Positions 6,795 to 14,304 of a DNA stretch of 19,282 nt are shown piece after piece; position 1 is the stretch's first letter; the number at the start of each line of letters is the position of its first letter. The stretch covers positions 1 to 19,282 of the forward strand of contig JAAEOI010000658.1 in NCBI GenBank assembly GCA_024244665.1, written 5' to 3'. The notes under the pieces are model-generated. The model was not told the origin of the DNA, ran no database searches, and was given only the letters and a program-made list of their open reading frames with translations. The stretch comes from Bacteroidota bacterium. Its GTDB lineage: Bacteria; Bacteroidota; Bacteroidia; Bacteroidales; GCA-2748055. A program made the translations under genes and the position numbers.

Positions 6795-8283
6795 AAAATT
6801 TTGTTTTCAATCTTAATTCAACCCCCTCAAAATCCAGGACCTCATAACAGATCCCGGATGTACAGGCCGGCCCGCCCCTTCTCTTTCCTGCAAAGAGGGA
6901 GAGGGTATTGGTACTGTTAATCAAATAGCTGGCTTCCACACCGGGCCAGTTCCTGATTGTTCCTGCCGCTACCGAAGGGTCGGCCAGATATGGATCGGTA
7001 CTGGCTTCCCAGATAATTGAAAGGGAAAACTCCGGTGATTTGGAGAATCCCAGGATGGCCACACCGTTGTGCAGACCATTTATTTCCACAATCTCCCTTT
7101 CGATATACTGATACTCCAGGTGCAATTGGGCAGACCATGTGCCCGGGAGTGAAAGGTCCCATATGCCGCCACCTGCCAGCCTGAGATCTTCAAAGTTAAG
7201 CTCATCCGAGGCATAGTCAGCAAAAAGTGTGATCCCGTTTCGATCTCCCGGGAAAAAGCTGAATTCAAAAAAGAGCTCATTGTACCTGTAATCCAGGAAC
7301 AACGGGTTCACCAAACGGGTATAGTTGATGAGCAAATGTTGGGAATTCGGAAAGGAGTAGTATGCCTCAAGCTGTATCCCCGACTCATCGACCAGCTGGG
7401 GCACATGAATGCTCCTGTTCAGCACCTTGAATTTGTGATCCCTGACTGCCGTTGGCGGATCGCTGATTCCACTGCCTATGAACAGGTTGTGATAGTTCTT
7501 ATATTCTAAACTCAAGCCAAAAGAGCCAATGCTAAATCCAATAGAACCATATAATCCATAACGGCTCATCTCATCCATTCCGAGCAGAGGCAAATCATTT
7601 GCTATATCGTGTGCATACTCAAGGTTGTAGGAAAGCAGCCCGAAGATGGACCCTGAAAAAAGAAGGGAATAAAATAACTCATCGTCAAATGGGTTGCTGT
7701 TCCTCATCAGGATCATTCCCAGGGTCTGTGAGTAGAGCGATATCCCTGTCTCCAATCCCTCTACCAGGTCGATCCTCCTTTCATCAAGCTCAAGCGTGGG
7801 TGGCAGGGCGTTGACCAGGGATTTTCCCCTGAGGGCCTGAAAGTACCAGATGTCGCCTGTGTATTTGGCAGAGATACCGAGCATATCCCTGTAAAATCCG
7901 TACCGGGTCCGGTAAGCCTCATCTTCAAACACAGAACCTGCAATTTCATACCCCCTTACCAGCAAACCGTTACCCAGCGTTTCATTGAAGTTCCCCACCT
8001 TCAGCTCCAATTTATCTTTCCTGTACTGTAGCTGGAATTGGCTAAGAGCATAGTAGGAACTGCCCTGGTTCTGACTCAGGAAGTGTTCATACCTGGCGGA
8101 GACTCTCAATCCTTTATAGCGGTAGCCCAGGTTCAGCTGGTCGTAGTGTGAGGAGAGCGCTGAAGGCTCGGTATATGGCAGGTTCCCAAGCTGGTATTCC
8201 ATAAGGTTGTTGCCGGTTAGTTGTCCGGAAAGCTGCATTACAGGTAGCAATAACAGAAGAGGTATGAGGTACTTTCTGATCAT
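6793..8283 (-). CDS. Outer-membrane beta-barrel protein (DUF6029-like)
   Basis: A 496-residue predicted outer-membrane protein of unknown function. The chosen ATG 8283 gives a textbook signal peptide (MIRKYLIPLLLLLPVMQLSG, cleaved before Q). Longer in-frame starts run back into the thioredoxin gene and bury that peptide. The mature protein is a series of alternating hydrophobic/polar, aromatic-rich strands, with YRYKGLRVSARYEHF, KLELKVGNF followed by LGNGLLVRGYE, and a terminal strand ending ELRLKTKF with the C-terminal Phe typical of barrels. The VGNF...GxGLxxRxYE signature and the neighbouring thioredoxins fit the DUF6029 group, assigned from memory of that family. It follows the TlpA-like gene by 4 bases and precedes the T9SS thioredoxin by 11. 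A shared envelope redox or secretion role is inferred. Confidence 0.78.
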   Translation of the reverse strand: MIRKYLIPLLLLLPVMQLSGQLTGNNLMEYQLGNLPYTEPSALSSHYDQLNLGYRYKGLRVSARYEHFLSQNQGSSYYALSQFQLQYRKDKLELKVGNFNETLGNGLLVRGYEIAGSVFEDEAYRTRYGFYRDMLGISAKYTGDIWYFQALRGKSLVNALPPTLELDERRIDLVEGLETGISLYSQTLGMILMRNSNPFDDELFYSLLFSGSIFGLLSYNLEYAHDIANDLPLLGMDEMSRYGLYGSIGFSIGSFGLSLEYKNYHNLFIGSGISDPPTAVRDHKFKVLNRSIHVPQLVDESGIQLEAYYSFPNSQHLLINYTRLVNPLFLDYRYNELFFEFSFFPGDRNGITLFADYASDELNFEDLRLAGGGIWDLSLPGTWSAQLHLEYQYIEREIVEINGLHNGVAILGFSKSPEFSLSIIWEASTDPYLADPSVAAGTIRNWPGVEASYLINSTNTLSLFAGKRRGGPACTSGICYEVLDFEGVELRLKTKF

Positions 8284-8287
8284 ATTT

Positions 8288-8770
8288 CTACTCCAGGAAA
8301 GATTCGATCGCTTTGTGAATAGATAGCTCGTCCCCCGGCCGGAATCCTTCATGGAAAAAGATTTGCCTGCCATCTGCATCGTATATCAGCAGTGTGGGAA
8401 CTGCGGTCACACCCAGTTCAGACATTAGCTCACTGTTTAGATCCCGCAGAATGGGATAGCTGACTCCCAGAGATCGGATAAACGGGGCTATCTTCGACTG
8501 GTTCCTCGGACCGTCGATGGAAACACCAATAAAATTCACACCCCTGGCGGTATACTCCGATGCCATCTCATTAAGATACGGGATCGACCTAACACAGGGC
8601 TGACACCAGGTGGCCCAGAAATCAATTACAGTCAGTTTGCTCCCCTTCAGATCGCCATATTCCTTCCACTGGTTCGACAAATCCTTAAGCCTGAACCAGG
8701 GCTCCTGTGCCTGTACACCGGAAATAAACAAGAGGGGGCAAAGGATCAATATGAATAATTTTTTTCTCAC
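8288..8770 (-). CDS. TlpA-like periplasmic thiol:disulfide oxidoreductase
   Basis: A 160-residue exported thioredoxin. The signal peptide is about 1-21 (MRKKLFILILCPLLFISG, cleaved near AQA/QE). The fold is full length, with VIDFWATWCQPC (active site Cys56/Cys59) and the cis-proline loop VTAVPTLLIY. This is the TlpA/ResA/DsbE class that keeps partner cysteines reduced in the periplasm, for example in cytochrome c maturation, but no cytochrome genes are nearby. It heads the operon with the barrel and the T9SS thioredoxin. The start codon is GTG at 8770, lying in the 3' arm of an inverted repeat. It is canonical in every residue that the downstream thioredoxin lacks. Confidence 0.92.
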   Translation of the reverse strand: MRKKLFILILCPLLFISGVQAQEPWFRLKDLSNQWKEYGDLKGSKLTVIDFWATWCQPCVRSIPYLNEMASEYTARGVNFIGVSIDGPRNQSKIAPFIRSLGVSYPILRDLNSELMSELGVTAVPTLLIYDADGRQIFFHEGFRPGDELSIHKAIESFLE

Positions 8771-8804
8771 AGGTTCAAAGGTTTAACCCTTTAGACGGAC
8801 CTGT
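8769..8804 (-). promoter_or_regulatory. Nested inverted repeat covering the start of the TlpA-like gene
   Basis: Outer arms ACAGGT/ACCTGT lie at 8769-8774 and 8799-8804. Between them is a second palindromic stretch with AAAGG/CCTTT arms and GGTTTAACC at its centre. In the minus-strand transcript the GTG start codon at 8770 overlaps the 3' outer arm. It could be an operator, or an RNA fold that limits initiation. Arms are short, so it may also be chance. Confidence 0.3.
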
Positions 8805-8814
8805 TGTTCAAACC

Positions 8815-9064
8815 TTACACCAGCAGGGAGGGAAAATCAGGACTGAAGTGTTTCACCAGCAGGGTCCTGGGAAGATCGATGATCCTGCCCCTGAAGTGAT
8901 CCATAATAACTGAATCGGAAGTGCAGATAGCATCGCATGGTATTGGATAACATAAATTTATCACCAACCATCTTCAGTGATCCTTTCTGAGGATAGGCCC
9001 TGTTGAGCAGCCAGAAATATTCCCCCGAGGCCTCCAAAAAATCCTTTGTAAATCCATCTTCCAT
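8815..9064 (-). pseudogene. DUF434 family protein remnant, internally deleted and frameshifted
   Basis: From ATG 9064 the first about 40 residues (MEDGFTKDFLEASGEYFWLL, NRAYPQKGSLKMVGDKFMLS) match the N-terminal block of DUF434 proteins, which carry a xYPxKxSLKLVGDxxxL signature. From about 8950 this frame degenerates and stops at 8837. In another frame, from about 8943 to the stop at 8815, the sequence reads PIPCDAICTSDSVIMDHFRG then RIIDLPRTLLVKHF. That resembles the C-terminal block of the same family, which ends with a SDSVILD-type motif followed by a short helix. The central part, normally well over 100 residues, is missing. The simplest reading is one internal deletion that joined the two ends out of frame. 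Family matches are from memory. It lies upstream of the redox operon on the same strand. Confidence 0.65.
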
Positions 9065-9200
9065 ATACCAAAAATAAAACAATTCGTCTTAATGCGCTGT
9101 ATTACTGTAGTGTAGGATTCTTAACAACTCGATTTGACTTCTAATCAGGGTTGGAAGAATTTCTTTATCTTTATTCAAGAAGAACCAAAACGCAAAGGTT

Positions 9201-9650
9201 ATGAAGAATTTAGTGGGTTTTGTTTTGCTTGCGCTGCTTGTTTCATCATGCAGTCTGTTCCAGAAACAATCGATGTCACAGGAGCAAATTGATGTCATGG
9301 TGGCTGAAAATTCCTCCCTCAAATCGCAGATTACAAAAAGTAAGGACATGGATGATCAACTGGCCTTAGTCAGAATGCAACTGGATGAAGCCATGCTGAA
9401 GCTTGCTGACTGTGAAGAAGCTGCCATGTCGAGGGTTCACATCATCACCGGGGCATTCAAAACCGCGTCCTATGCGGATGAATACGCTGCAACTATGAAG
9501 GGCCAGGGGTATGACGGTGAAATCATTGCCGGACCTTACAATTTCCACCTGGTGACGGCCAGTTCACATGAATCCATCCAGGCCGCCATCAACTCACTTG
9601 GCCCTATCAGGGATGGCGTTATCGAAACTTCCTGGATATATATGGAATAG
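9201..9650 (+). CDS. Lipoprotein with SPOR-like domain
   Basis: A 149-residue predicted lipoprotein. The signal sequence MKNLVGFVLLALLVSSC places the lipidated cysteine at position 17. A helical, probably coiled-coil stretch follows (about 25-73, with MDDQLALVRMQLDEAMLKLA). The C-terminal domain (about 77-149) has the SPOR pattern: RVHIITGAFKTASYADEYAA, a middle GQGYDGEII, and a last strand HLVTASS leading to a helix. SPOR domains bind denuded glycan strands of peptidoglycan at division sites, so a periplasmic envelope role is likely. It is a single-gene unit between two minus-strand genes. AAAGG sits just ahead of ATG 9201. A GCATGC hairpin begins at the stop codon. Confidence 0.8.
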   Translation: MKNLVGFVLLALLVSSCSLFQKQSMSQEQIDVMVAENSSLKSQITKSKDMDDQLALVRMQLDEAMLKLADCEEAAMSRVHIITGAFKTASYADEYAATMKGQGYDGEIIAGPYNFHLVTASSHESIQAAINSLGPIRDGVIETSWIYME

Positions 9651-9664
9651 CATGCTTCGCATGC
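9650..9664. other. Perfect inverted repeat in the convergent intergenic region
   Basis: GCATGC-TTC-GCATGC begins on the last base of the SPOR gene stop. There is no T run on either side, so it is not a standard intrinsic terminator. It could still act as an RNA end for either the lipoprotein gene or the convergent phosphofructokinase. The rest of 9665-9726 holds a loose direct repeat (AAGTACTCTTCTCGT and AAGTATTCTCGT) and no gene. Confidence 0.45.
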
Positions 9665-9726
9665 GGTAATAAGTACTCTTCTCGTAGGCAAGTATTCTCG
9701 TTGTGCTCGAGTTAGTGGCTTTGTAC

Positions 9727-10932
9727 TCAGGTTCCACTCATTATAAAGAGGGGCTGAAACTCAAAGCTTTTAAAGTGCGGCCGCAACCTCTGCGTGTTGT
9801 AGTGTTTCTTCACATCCACCAGTTTCTTTGTACTGGTTACCACATCCAGCGGTGCATTATCATAGCGCCCGTTCCTTAATACAACCAGTCGCCCGTGAAT
9901 TCCCTTCAGAATCAGGTCGAGGGCCAGGTTTCCATAAGCCATCGGTACAATTGAGTCGATGGCATCGGGATCCCCGCCCCGTACCAGGTAACCCAGATGC
10001 TGGCTGATGACGTTGATGGGGGTTCCATTGTTAAATTGTGTGGATTCCTTTTTAATCAGATCAGCCACAGTGGCACCAATCCCGCCAAGTTTAGCATGTC
10101 CATAAGCATCTTTGTCCCCATTCTTAAACATCATCTCATCCATTCCCTTATAGGTGGCGCCTTCAGAAACCAGCACCACCGAATAGTTACTGGGATTCTG
10201 AATCCGGTCCTCTACAAGCAACTCGGTAAGCTTTGTCACATCAAACTTGTGTTCCGGAATTACACACCTGTTTGCTGAACCGGCCATGGTGGGAATCATA
10301 GCGGTAAAACCGGCATAACGGCCAAAAACCTCCATGACCAGAATCCTTTCGTGCGATCCGGCCGAGGTGCGAAGTGTATTGGTCATATTAATGGTCCGGG
10401 TTACACAGGTACTGAAGCCAATACAGTAGTCGGTTCCGGGAACATCGTTATCCATTGTTTTTGGGATGGCAATCACCTTAAATCCCTCCTGGTAGAGACG
10501 AACTCCGTAGCTGAGGGTATCATCACCACCAATGGGAATCAGGTAATCTATCCCCAGGAAAGCCAGGTTCTCCAGTACTTCGGGAGTGAGATCATTGATC
10601 TCCTTTTTATAGGATGATTTCAGGTGATGAGGTACATCCTCCTTCCTGATCTTGCTGGGCTGTACTCTGGAAGTATGCAGAAAGGTCCCTCCGGTACGGC
10701 CGGCCTTATTCACAATCTGTTCGGTGAGCGCAATATAATGCTCCGAGTTATCGGCACCTTTTTCACGTATAATCTCCGTAATACCTGACCAACCCTTTCG
10801 GAGGCCGATCACCTGATAGCCCTCACGCAGGGCACGAATAGTAACGGCACGAATGGCCGGATTCAATCCAGGCACATCCCCGCCGCCAGTTAATATTCCT
10901 ATGGTTCCTTTTTTTCCGGTCGCCTGTGCCAT
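9727..10932 (-). CDS. 6-phosphofructokinase, pyrophosphate-type signature
   Basis: A 401-residue phosphofructokinase that phosphorylates fructose 6-phosphate at carbon 1. The start is ATG 10932 (MAQATGKKGTIGILTGGGDV); the frame upstream is probably untranslated. Landmarks are TGGGDVPGLN (15-24), GGDDT (135-139), PKTMDND (157-163) and MEVFGRYAG (200-208). In ATP-dependent enzymes the second motif is GGDGS and a Gly replaces the Lys of PKT. Asp plus Lys is the known mark of pyrophosphate use, so this enzyme is probably PPi-dependent and may work in both directions. The sequence resembles the longer PPi or mixed-substrate clades, and the substrate cannot be settled by eye. It sits 59 bases behind a second, divergent phosphofructokinase on the same strand. 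Confidence 0.9.
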   Translation of the reverse strand: MAQATGKKGTIGILTGGGDVPGLNPAIRAVTIRALREGYQVIGLRKGWSGITEIIREKGADNSEHYIALTEQIVNKAGRTGGTFLHTSRVQPSKIRKEDVPHHLKSSYKKEINDLTPEVLENLAFLGIDYLIPIGGDDTLSYGVRLYQEGFKVIAIPKTMDNDVPGTDYCIGFSTCVTRTINMTNTLRTSAGSHERILVMEVFGRYAGFTAMIPTMAGSANRCVIPEHKFDVTKLTELLVEDRIQNPSNYSVVLVSEGATYKGMDEMMFKNGDKDAYGHAKLGGIGATVADLIKKESTQFNNGTPINVISQHLGYLVRGGDPDAIDSIVPMAYGNLALDLILKGIHGRLVVLRNGRYDNAPLDVVTSTKKLVDVKKHYNTQRLRPHFKSFEFQPLFIMSGT

Positions 10933-10971
10933 GGTTTTTTCTTTAAAAGTAAACCAATAATTGATATAAAC

Positions 10972-10990
10972 CAATGGCTACAGGCCATTG
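10972..10990 (-). other. Hairpin between the two phosphofructokinase genes
   Basis: CAATGGC-TACAG-GCCATTG on the plus strand gives a 7-bp stem with a 5-base loop, directly behind the TAG of the upstream phosphofructokinase. The minus strand then runs into T-rich DNA without a clean T tract. It could be a weak terminator or a processing site that sets different levels for the two enzymes. A loose promoter-like pair (TTGG, 19 bases, TACTTTTA) follows before ATG 10932. Confidence 0.45.
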
Positions 10991-10991
10991 A

Positions 10992-12215
10992 CTACTCATC
11001 CCACTTGAGAATCTTCAGAAAATCATACTCTTCAGGATTCTTCACATACTTTTTCGCAGCACGGTAATCTTCCTTCGTGATGTAGTGAAGATTGTTCCTG
11101 ACAATGAGTTGAACTTTCTCAGCCTCAACATTTACAAGTCTGGGTCTTACTTTTCCGTTTTCATCTTCCACATCCTTCAGATAAAGAGGTGAAATATTTC
11201 CACTCCTGTCAATTGTCGTCATACAACCGGTCTCTCCCCTGGTAAATAGTACATAGACACCAAGTCCAAGCCTGGTAGCATAAGAGAGATCATAAGCAGT
11301 GGGCCTGCAACAACGCAGTTCATAACCAATCTCTTCGGGCCGGCTTTTCACAGTAATGCGGAGATTTTTCAGGTGTTGCTGGGTCAGCATATTGAAAATG
11401 TGTGATTTACTTACATTACCTAGTTCCGGGTGACCATGATCATCATACGTAAAATTGATCCCCGTATCTATGATCTCCTCATCACTCATAAAATGAAATA
11501 CACCCTCACTGATCATCGCAACACCATAATCGATACCCAGGATCCTTCTCTTTACCATTGACGATACAACCATCTTGGTGATCTTTTCAAAGGTGATCTT
11601 GGTTTTGTTGAACATCTCCGGGATTATAATCATAGGATAGTGACAGGCTGTTCCAATCCCAAAGGCCAGATGACCAGCTTCACGGCCCATGGCACTGACT
11701 ACAAACCAGTTTCCACTGGTGCGGGCATCTTCATATATGGTAGTTGAAAGGCGAACACCCTCCTCCTTGGCTGAATGATATCCAAAAGTCGGGGTACCCT
11801 CAGGAAGAGGGAGGTCATTATCGATGGTCTTTGGTACGTGTATGTTCTTCACATCCATTTTTTGCTTGGCAAGGTATTTTGCAAGCCGGTTGGCCGTGGA
11901 AGCTGTATCATCACCACCGATAGTGACCAGCAATTTCACATTGTTTTTCTTGAAAAAATCAACCTTAAACTCATCGTCTTTGGGCTTGTGTCTGCTCATC
12001 TTCAAAGCAGATCCGCCACGGCTGAATATCTGGTCAGCATATTCAAAATCCAGGAATTCAAATGCAGGTTCATCTGAAAACAGGCTCTTGTAACCCCCGT
12101 TTATACCTAATACATTGTATCCGTTATTAATGAATATCTTTGCAACAGAGCTAATTACGGTATTAATCCCTGGGGCAGGTCCACCTGCGCAAAGTATGGC
12201 TACAGCTTCTTTCAT
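10992..12215 (-). CDS. 6-phosphofructokinase, pyrophosphate-type, second paralog
   Basis: A 407-residue phosphofructokinase from a different clade than its neighbour. It opens MKEAVAILCAGGPAPGIN (GGPAPGIN at 11-18). GGDDT is at 100-104, PKTIDND at 128-134 with an extra PLPEG segment after it, and MGREAG at 176-181. The Asp in GGDD and the Lys in PKT are the pyrophosphate-type residues. The N-terminal glycine motif is GGPAPG where the neighbour has GGGDVPG. The two proteins share the fold but little else, so they diverged long ago. Co-orientation and the short gap suggest a common transcript starting upstream of 12215. Both enzymes seem intact. Which one carries glycolytic flux and which works in the reverse or another pathway is not visible. 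Confidence 0.9.
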   Translation of the reverse strand: MKEAVAILCAGGPAPGINTVISSVAKIFINNGYNVLGINGGYKSLFSDEPAFEFLDFEYADQIFSRGGSALKMSRHKPKDDEFKVDFFKKNNVKLLVTIGGDDTASTANRLAKYLAKQKMDVKNIHVPKTIDNDLPLPEGTPTFGYHSAKEEGVRLSTTIYEDARTSGNWFVVSAMGREAGHLAFGIGTACHYPMIIIPEMFNKTKITFEKITKMVVSSMVKRRILGIDYGVAMISEGVFHFMSDEEIIDTGINFTYDDHGHPELGNVSKSHIFNMLTQQHLKNLRITVKSRPEEIGYELRCCRPTAYDLSYATRLGLGVYVLFTRGETGCMTTIDRSGNISPLYLKDVEDENGKVRPRLVNVEAEKVQLIVRNNLHYITKEDYRAAKKYVKNPEEYDFLKILKWDE

Positions 12216-12336
12216 GGTAATAATTTGTTATAAAAATGTTGTGCTTTCTGATTCATTGTAAAATTGAGCCGTGAAATTACACAAAATTGAAAATATAGAC
12301 TGCAAGAAATGGTCTAAATTAGTGTTGTAATATTGT

Positions 12337-12344
12337 TATTTTTG
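12337..12344 (+). promoter_or_regulatory. Candidate promoter (-7 box TATTTTTG) for the yidD-tsaC operon
   Basis: TATTTTTG matches the Bacteroidota -7 consensus TAnnTTTG exactly and lies 18 bases ahead of ATG 12363. A transcription start near 12350 would leave a leader of about a dozen bases. No clear TTTG -33 element is present at the expected distance (about 12313-12318), so support rests on the -7 box and its position. Confidence 0.42.
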
Positions 12345-12362
12345 CGTCACTGATTTCACATC

Positions 12363-12692
12363 ATGAAGAAACCTGAAAAAACCGGCAGCGCATTTTATAA
12401 CTTCTTTCTGATCAGCTGGATCAGAACTCTGCTGGTTGTGATCCTTATTATCCCCGTCAGGATCTATCAGTGGATCATCTCCCCATGGCTTCCTAAAACC
12501 TGCCGCTACCAGCCCAGCTGTTCCCATTACGCCATCGAGGCGCTCCGGGAGCACGGTCCCTTTACTGGCCTTCTGCTTGGAACAAAACGGATTCTAAGTT
12601 GTCATCCTTGGGGCGGACATGGTCACGATCCTGTACCCCCCCGGGAAACCCCCTTTGTCAAACTATTTACAAAGCAGAAGCATGAAAATTAG
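12363..12692 (+). CDS. yidD: Membrane protein insertion efficiency factor YidD
   Basis: A 109-residue YidD. The conserved core is complete: [20 protein letters not shown] (about 35-53), [12 protein letters not shown] and [18 protein letters not shown] (about 75-92), with three conserved cysteines. YidD is a small membrane-associated protein that helps YidC insert inner-membrane proteins. The family is usually 70-85 residues; here an N-terminal extension of about 20 residues and a short charged tail make it longer. The usual rnpA-yidD-yidC order is not present. Instead it leads a metal-transport operon, overlapping the next gene by 11 bases. ATG 12363 is the first start in frame after the candidate promoter. 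Confidence 0.93.
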   Translation: MKKPEKTGSAFYNFFLISWIRTLLVVILIIPVRIYQWIISPWLPKTCRYQPSCSHYAIEALREHGPFTGLLLGTKRILSCHPWGGHGHDPVPPRETPFVKLFTKQKHEN

Positions 12693-13557
12693 CACCATCA
12701 CCGTCATCCTTGCGCTTCTGTCCACTTCCTGCACGCAGCAACCGAAATCCAGTCCGGAAAAGCCGCAGGTCTCTGTATCCATCCTTCCCCAGAAATATTT
12801 CATTGAACAGCTGGCCGGCGACAGGATCGATGTGAATGTTATGGTCCCTCCGGGAGCCAGTCCAGCCACCTACGAACCCTCTGTCTCACAGTTAAGTCGC
12901 CTTGACCGCTCATCGGTCTATATGAAGATGGGTTACCTGGGTTTCGAACATAGCTGGATGGATAAAATCAGGTCGGTGAACCCTTCAATGGAGGTAATCA
13001 GCTTATCGGATGGATTGGAACTGATCCATGGCGGAAGTGATAATGACCATCAGGACCACAATCACCATCACGGGGGTGTCGATCCCCATATCTGGATGTC
13101 TGCCAGGAATGCCAAAGAGATGGCTTCCACCATTGCGGATGCCCTCTGTCGGATGTTGCCGGATGATTCGGTGAAGATTACAGATCAGCTTGTGGAGCTG
13201 AGAGCCGGGCTCGATTCGCTTGACCGGGAAATCGGGAAGATACTGGCCGGAGCAGAAGGAAGAAGTTTCATGATCTACCATCCTTCCCTCTCATACTTCG
13301 CAAGGGATTACCAGTTGGAACAACTCTCACTTGAATGGGAGGGCAAGTCCCCTTCTCCATCGCATATGAAGAGGCTGACAGATGAGGGGAAAGCGCACAA
13401 TATCTCTACCATTTTCATCCAGGTTGAGTTTGACCGGAAGAATGCTGAAATCCTCTCCAAAGAGATCGGTGCAGAAATCGCAACTATTAACCCTTTGGAT
13501 TATGACTGGCAGGGCCAGATGATGTATATCGCTGCAAAACTTAATGAGGCATGGTAA
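12682..13557 (+). CDS. znuA: Zinc/manganese-type ABC transporter substrate-binding lipoprotein
   Basis: A 291-residue cluster A-I (ZnuA-like) metal-binding protein. ATG 12682 gives a lipoprotein signal with Cys17 (LLSTSC); the longer in-frame start at 12619 would hide it inside yidD. The protein opens [20 protein letters not shown], then [12 protein letters not shown] (55-66), a His/Asp-rich loop [11 protein letters not shown] (120-130), DPHIW (His136), YHPSLSYF (His200) and PLDYDW (Asp273). ZnuA proteins normally have a metal-binding His at the position of Ala62 (SPHxYEP); here it is missing while the other ligands are kept. The His-rich loop favours zinc over manganese, but metal choice is inference. 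Gene symbol by analogy. The ATPase gene starts on the last base of its stop codon. Confidence 0.87.
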   Translation: MKISTITVILALLSTSCTQQPKSSPEKPQVSVSILPQKYFIEQLAGDRIDVNVMVPPGASPATYEPSVSQLSRLDRSSVYMKMGYLGFEHSWMDKIRSVNPSMEVISLSDGLELIHGGSDNDHQDHNHHHGGVDPHIWMSARNAKEMASTIADALCRMLPDDSVKITDQLVELRAGLDSLDREIGKILAGAEGRSFMIYHPSLSYFARDYQLEQLSLEWEGKSPSPSHMKRLTDEGKAHNISTIFIQVEFDRKNAEILSKEIGAEIATINPLDYDWQGQMMYIAAKLNEAW

Positions 13558-14300
13558 TGGATAAGCCGCTGGTACAAATCCGGAACCTGGATGCAGGCTA
13601 CCAGGGAAATCCGGCACTTGAGAATATCTCTCTTTCGGTCATGGAAAATGATTTCATCGGGATTATTGGTCCGAACGGAGGAGGGAAGACAACTCTGCTC
13701 AAGGTACTTATGGGTCTCCTGAAACCATTGAGAGGCACCATTGAATATTCCATCAACCGCTCTGAAATTGGATACCTCCCTCAGAGAAATCAACTGGATG
13801 AAAGATTCCCGATTACCGTTACGGAGGTAGTGGCCTCAGGGCTGGACAACAGTTTGCGGTCAGGGCCCGGCCGAAAAAAATCAGGAAGGGATAAACTGAA
13901 AAAGACACTTCACACGGCCGGACTGGATCATCTGCGATCAAGGCCTATAGGAGAGCTTTCAGGCGGAGAGCTGCAACGCACGCTTCTTGCCAGGGCCATT
14001 GTATCCTCTCCCCGGCTCCTGGTTCTGGATGAGCCCGATACACATGTGGACAACCGTTTTGAAATGGAGCTTTACCACCTGCTCAGAGAGCTCAACCAGA
14101 CCATGACCATCCTGCTTGTTTCCCACGATATCGGTACAATCTCACCCTACATCAAATCCATTGCCTGCGTAAACCGTGATCTGCATTACCACGCCTCGAA
14201 TGAAATCAATGAGGAGCAGCTAAAGGTCTACAACTGTCCGATCGAAATTATTACTCATGGAACTGTTCCTCACAGGGTGATGAAAACCCATAATCACTGA
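13557..14300 (+). CDS. znuC: Metal ABC transporter ATP-binding protein
   Basis: A 247-residue ATPase that powers import of the metal captured by the preceding lipoprotein. All nucleotide-binding motifs are present: Walker A GPNGGGKTT (38-46), Q-loop YLPQ (Gln76), signature LSGGE (134-138), Walker B LLVLDEP (154-160) and the switch His190 in SHD. After the ATPase core a tail of about 50 residues contains several Cys and His (CVNRDLHYH, YNCPIEIITHG, final KTHNH). That could bind metal, and it is common in this subfamily. I chose ATG 13557, which overlaps the previous stop by one base (TAATG). An in-frame ATG at 13551 would add two residues. Zinc versus manganese is not decided by this subunit. 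Confidence 0.92.
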   Translation: MDKPLVQIRNLDAGYQGNPALENISLSVMENDFIGIIGPNGGGKTTLLKVLMGLLKPLRGTIEYSINRSEIGYLPQRNQLDERFPITVTEVVASGLDNSLRSGPGRKKSGRDKLKKTLHTAGLDHLRSRPIGELSGGELQRTLLARAIVSSPRLLVLDEPDTHVDNRFEMELYHLLRELNQTMTILLVSHDIGTISPYIKSIACVNRDLHYHASNEINEEQLKVYNCPIEIITHGTVPHRVMKTHNH

Positions 14301-14304
14301 GCCC

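Noticed and set aside
8284..8379. Extended N-terminus of the outer-membrane barrel protein
   Set aside because: These 32 codons overlap the thioredoxin gene and would bury the signal peptide that begins at ATG 8283.
8837..9082. Intact 81-residue protein starting at TTG 9082
   Set aside because: The first half is DUF434-like, but the second half does not continue the family. The family C-terminus is found in another frame over the same bases, so a deletion pseudogene fits better.
9133..9173. Promoter for the SPOR lipoprotein gene (TTTG at 9133 and TATCTTTA at 9166)
   Set aside because: The -7 box has one mismatch and the spacer is about 29 bases against the usual 19-21, so I could not support it.
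12619..12681. Longer N-terminus for the metal-binding protein
   Set aside because: It would lie inside yidD and place the lipoprotein signal internally; ATG 12682 gives a proper signal and Cys17.
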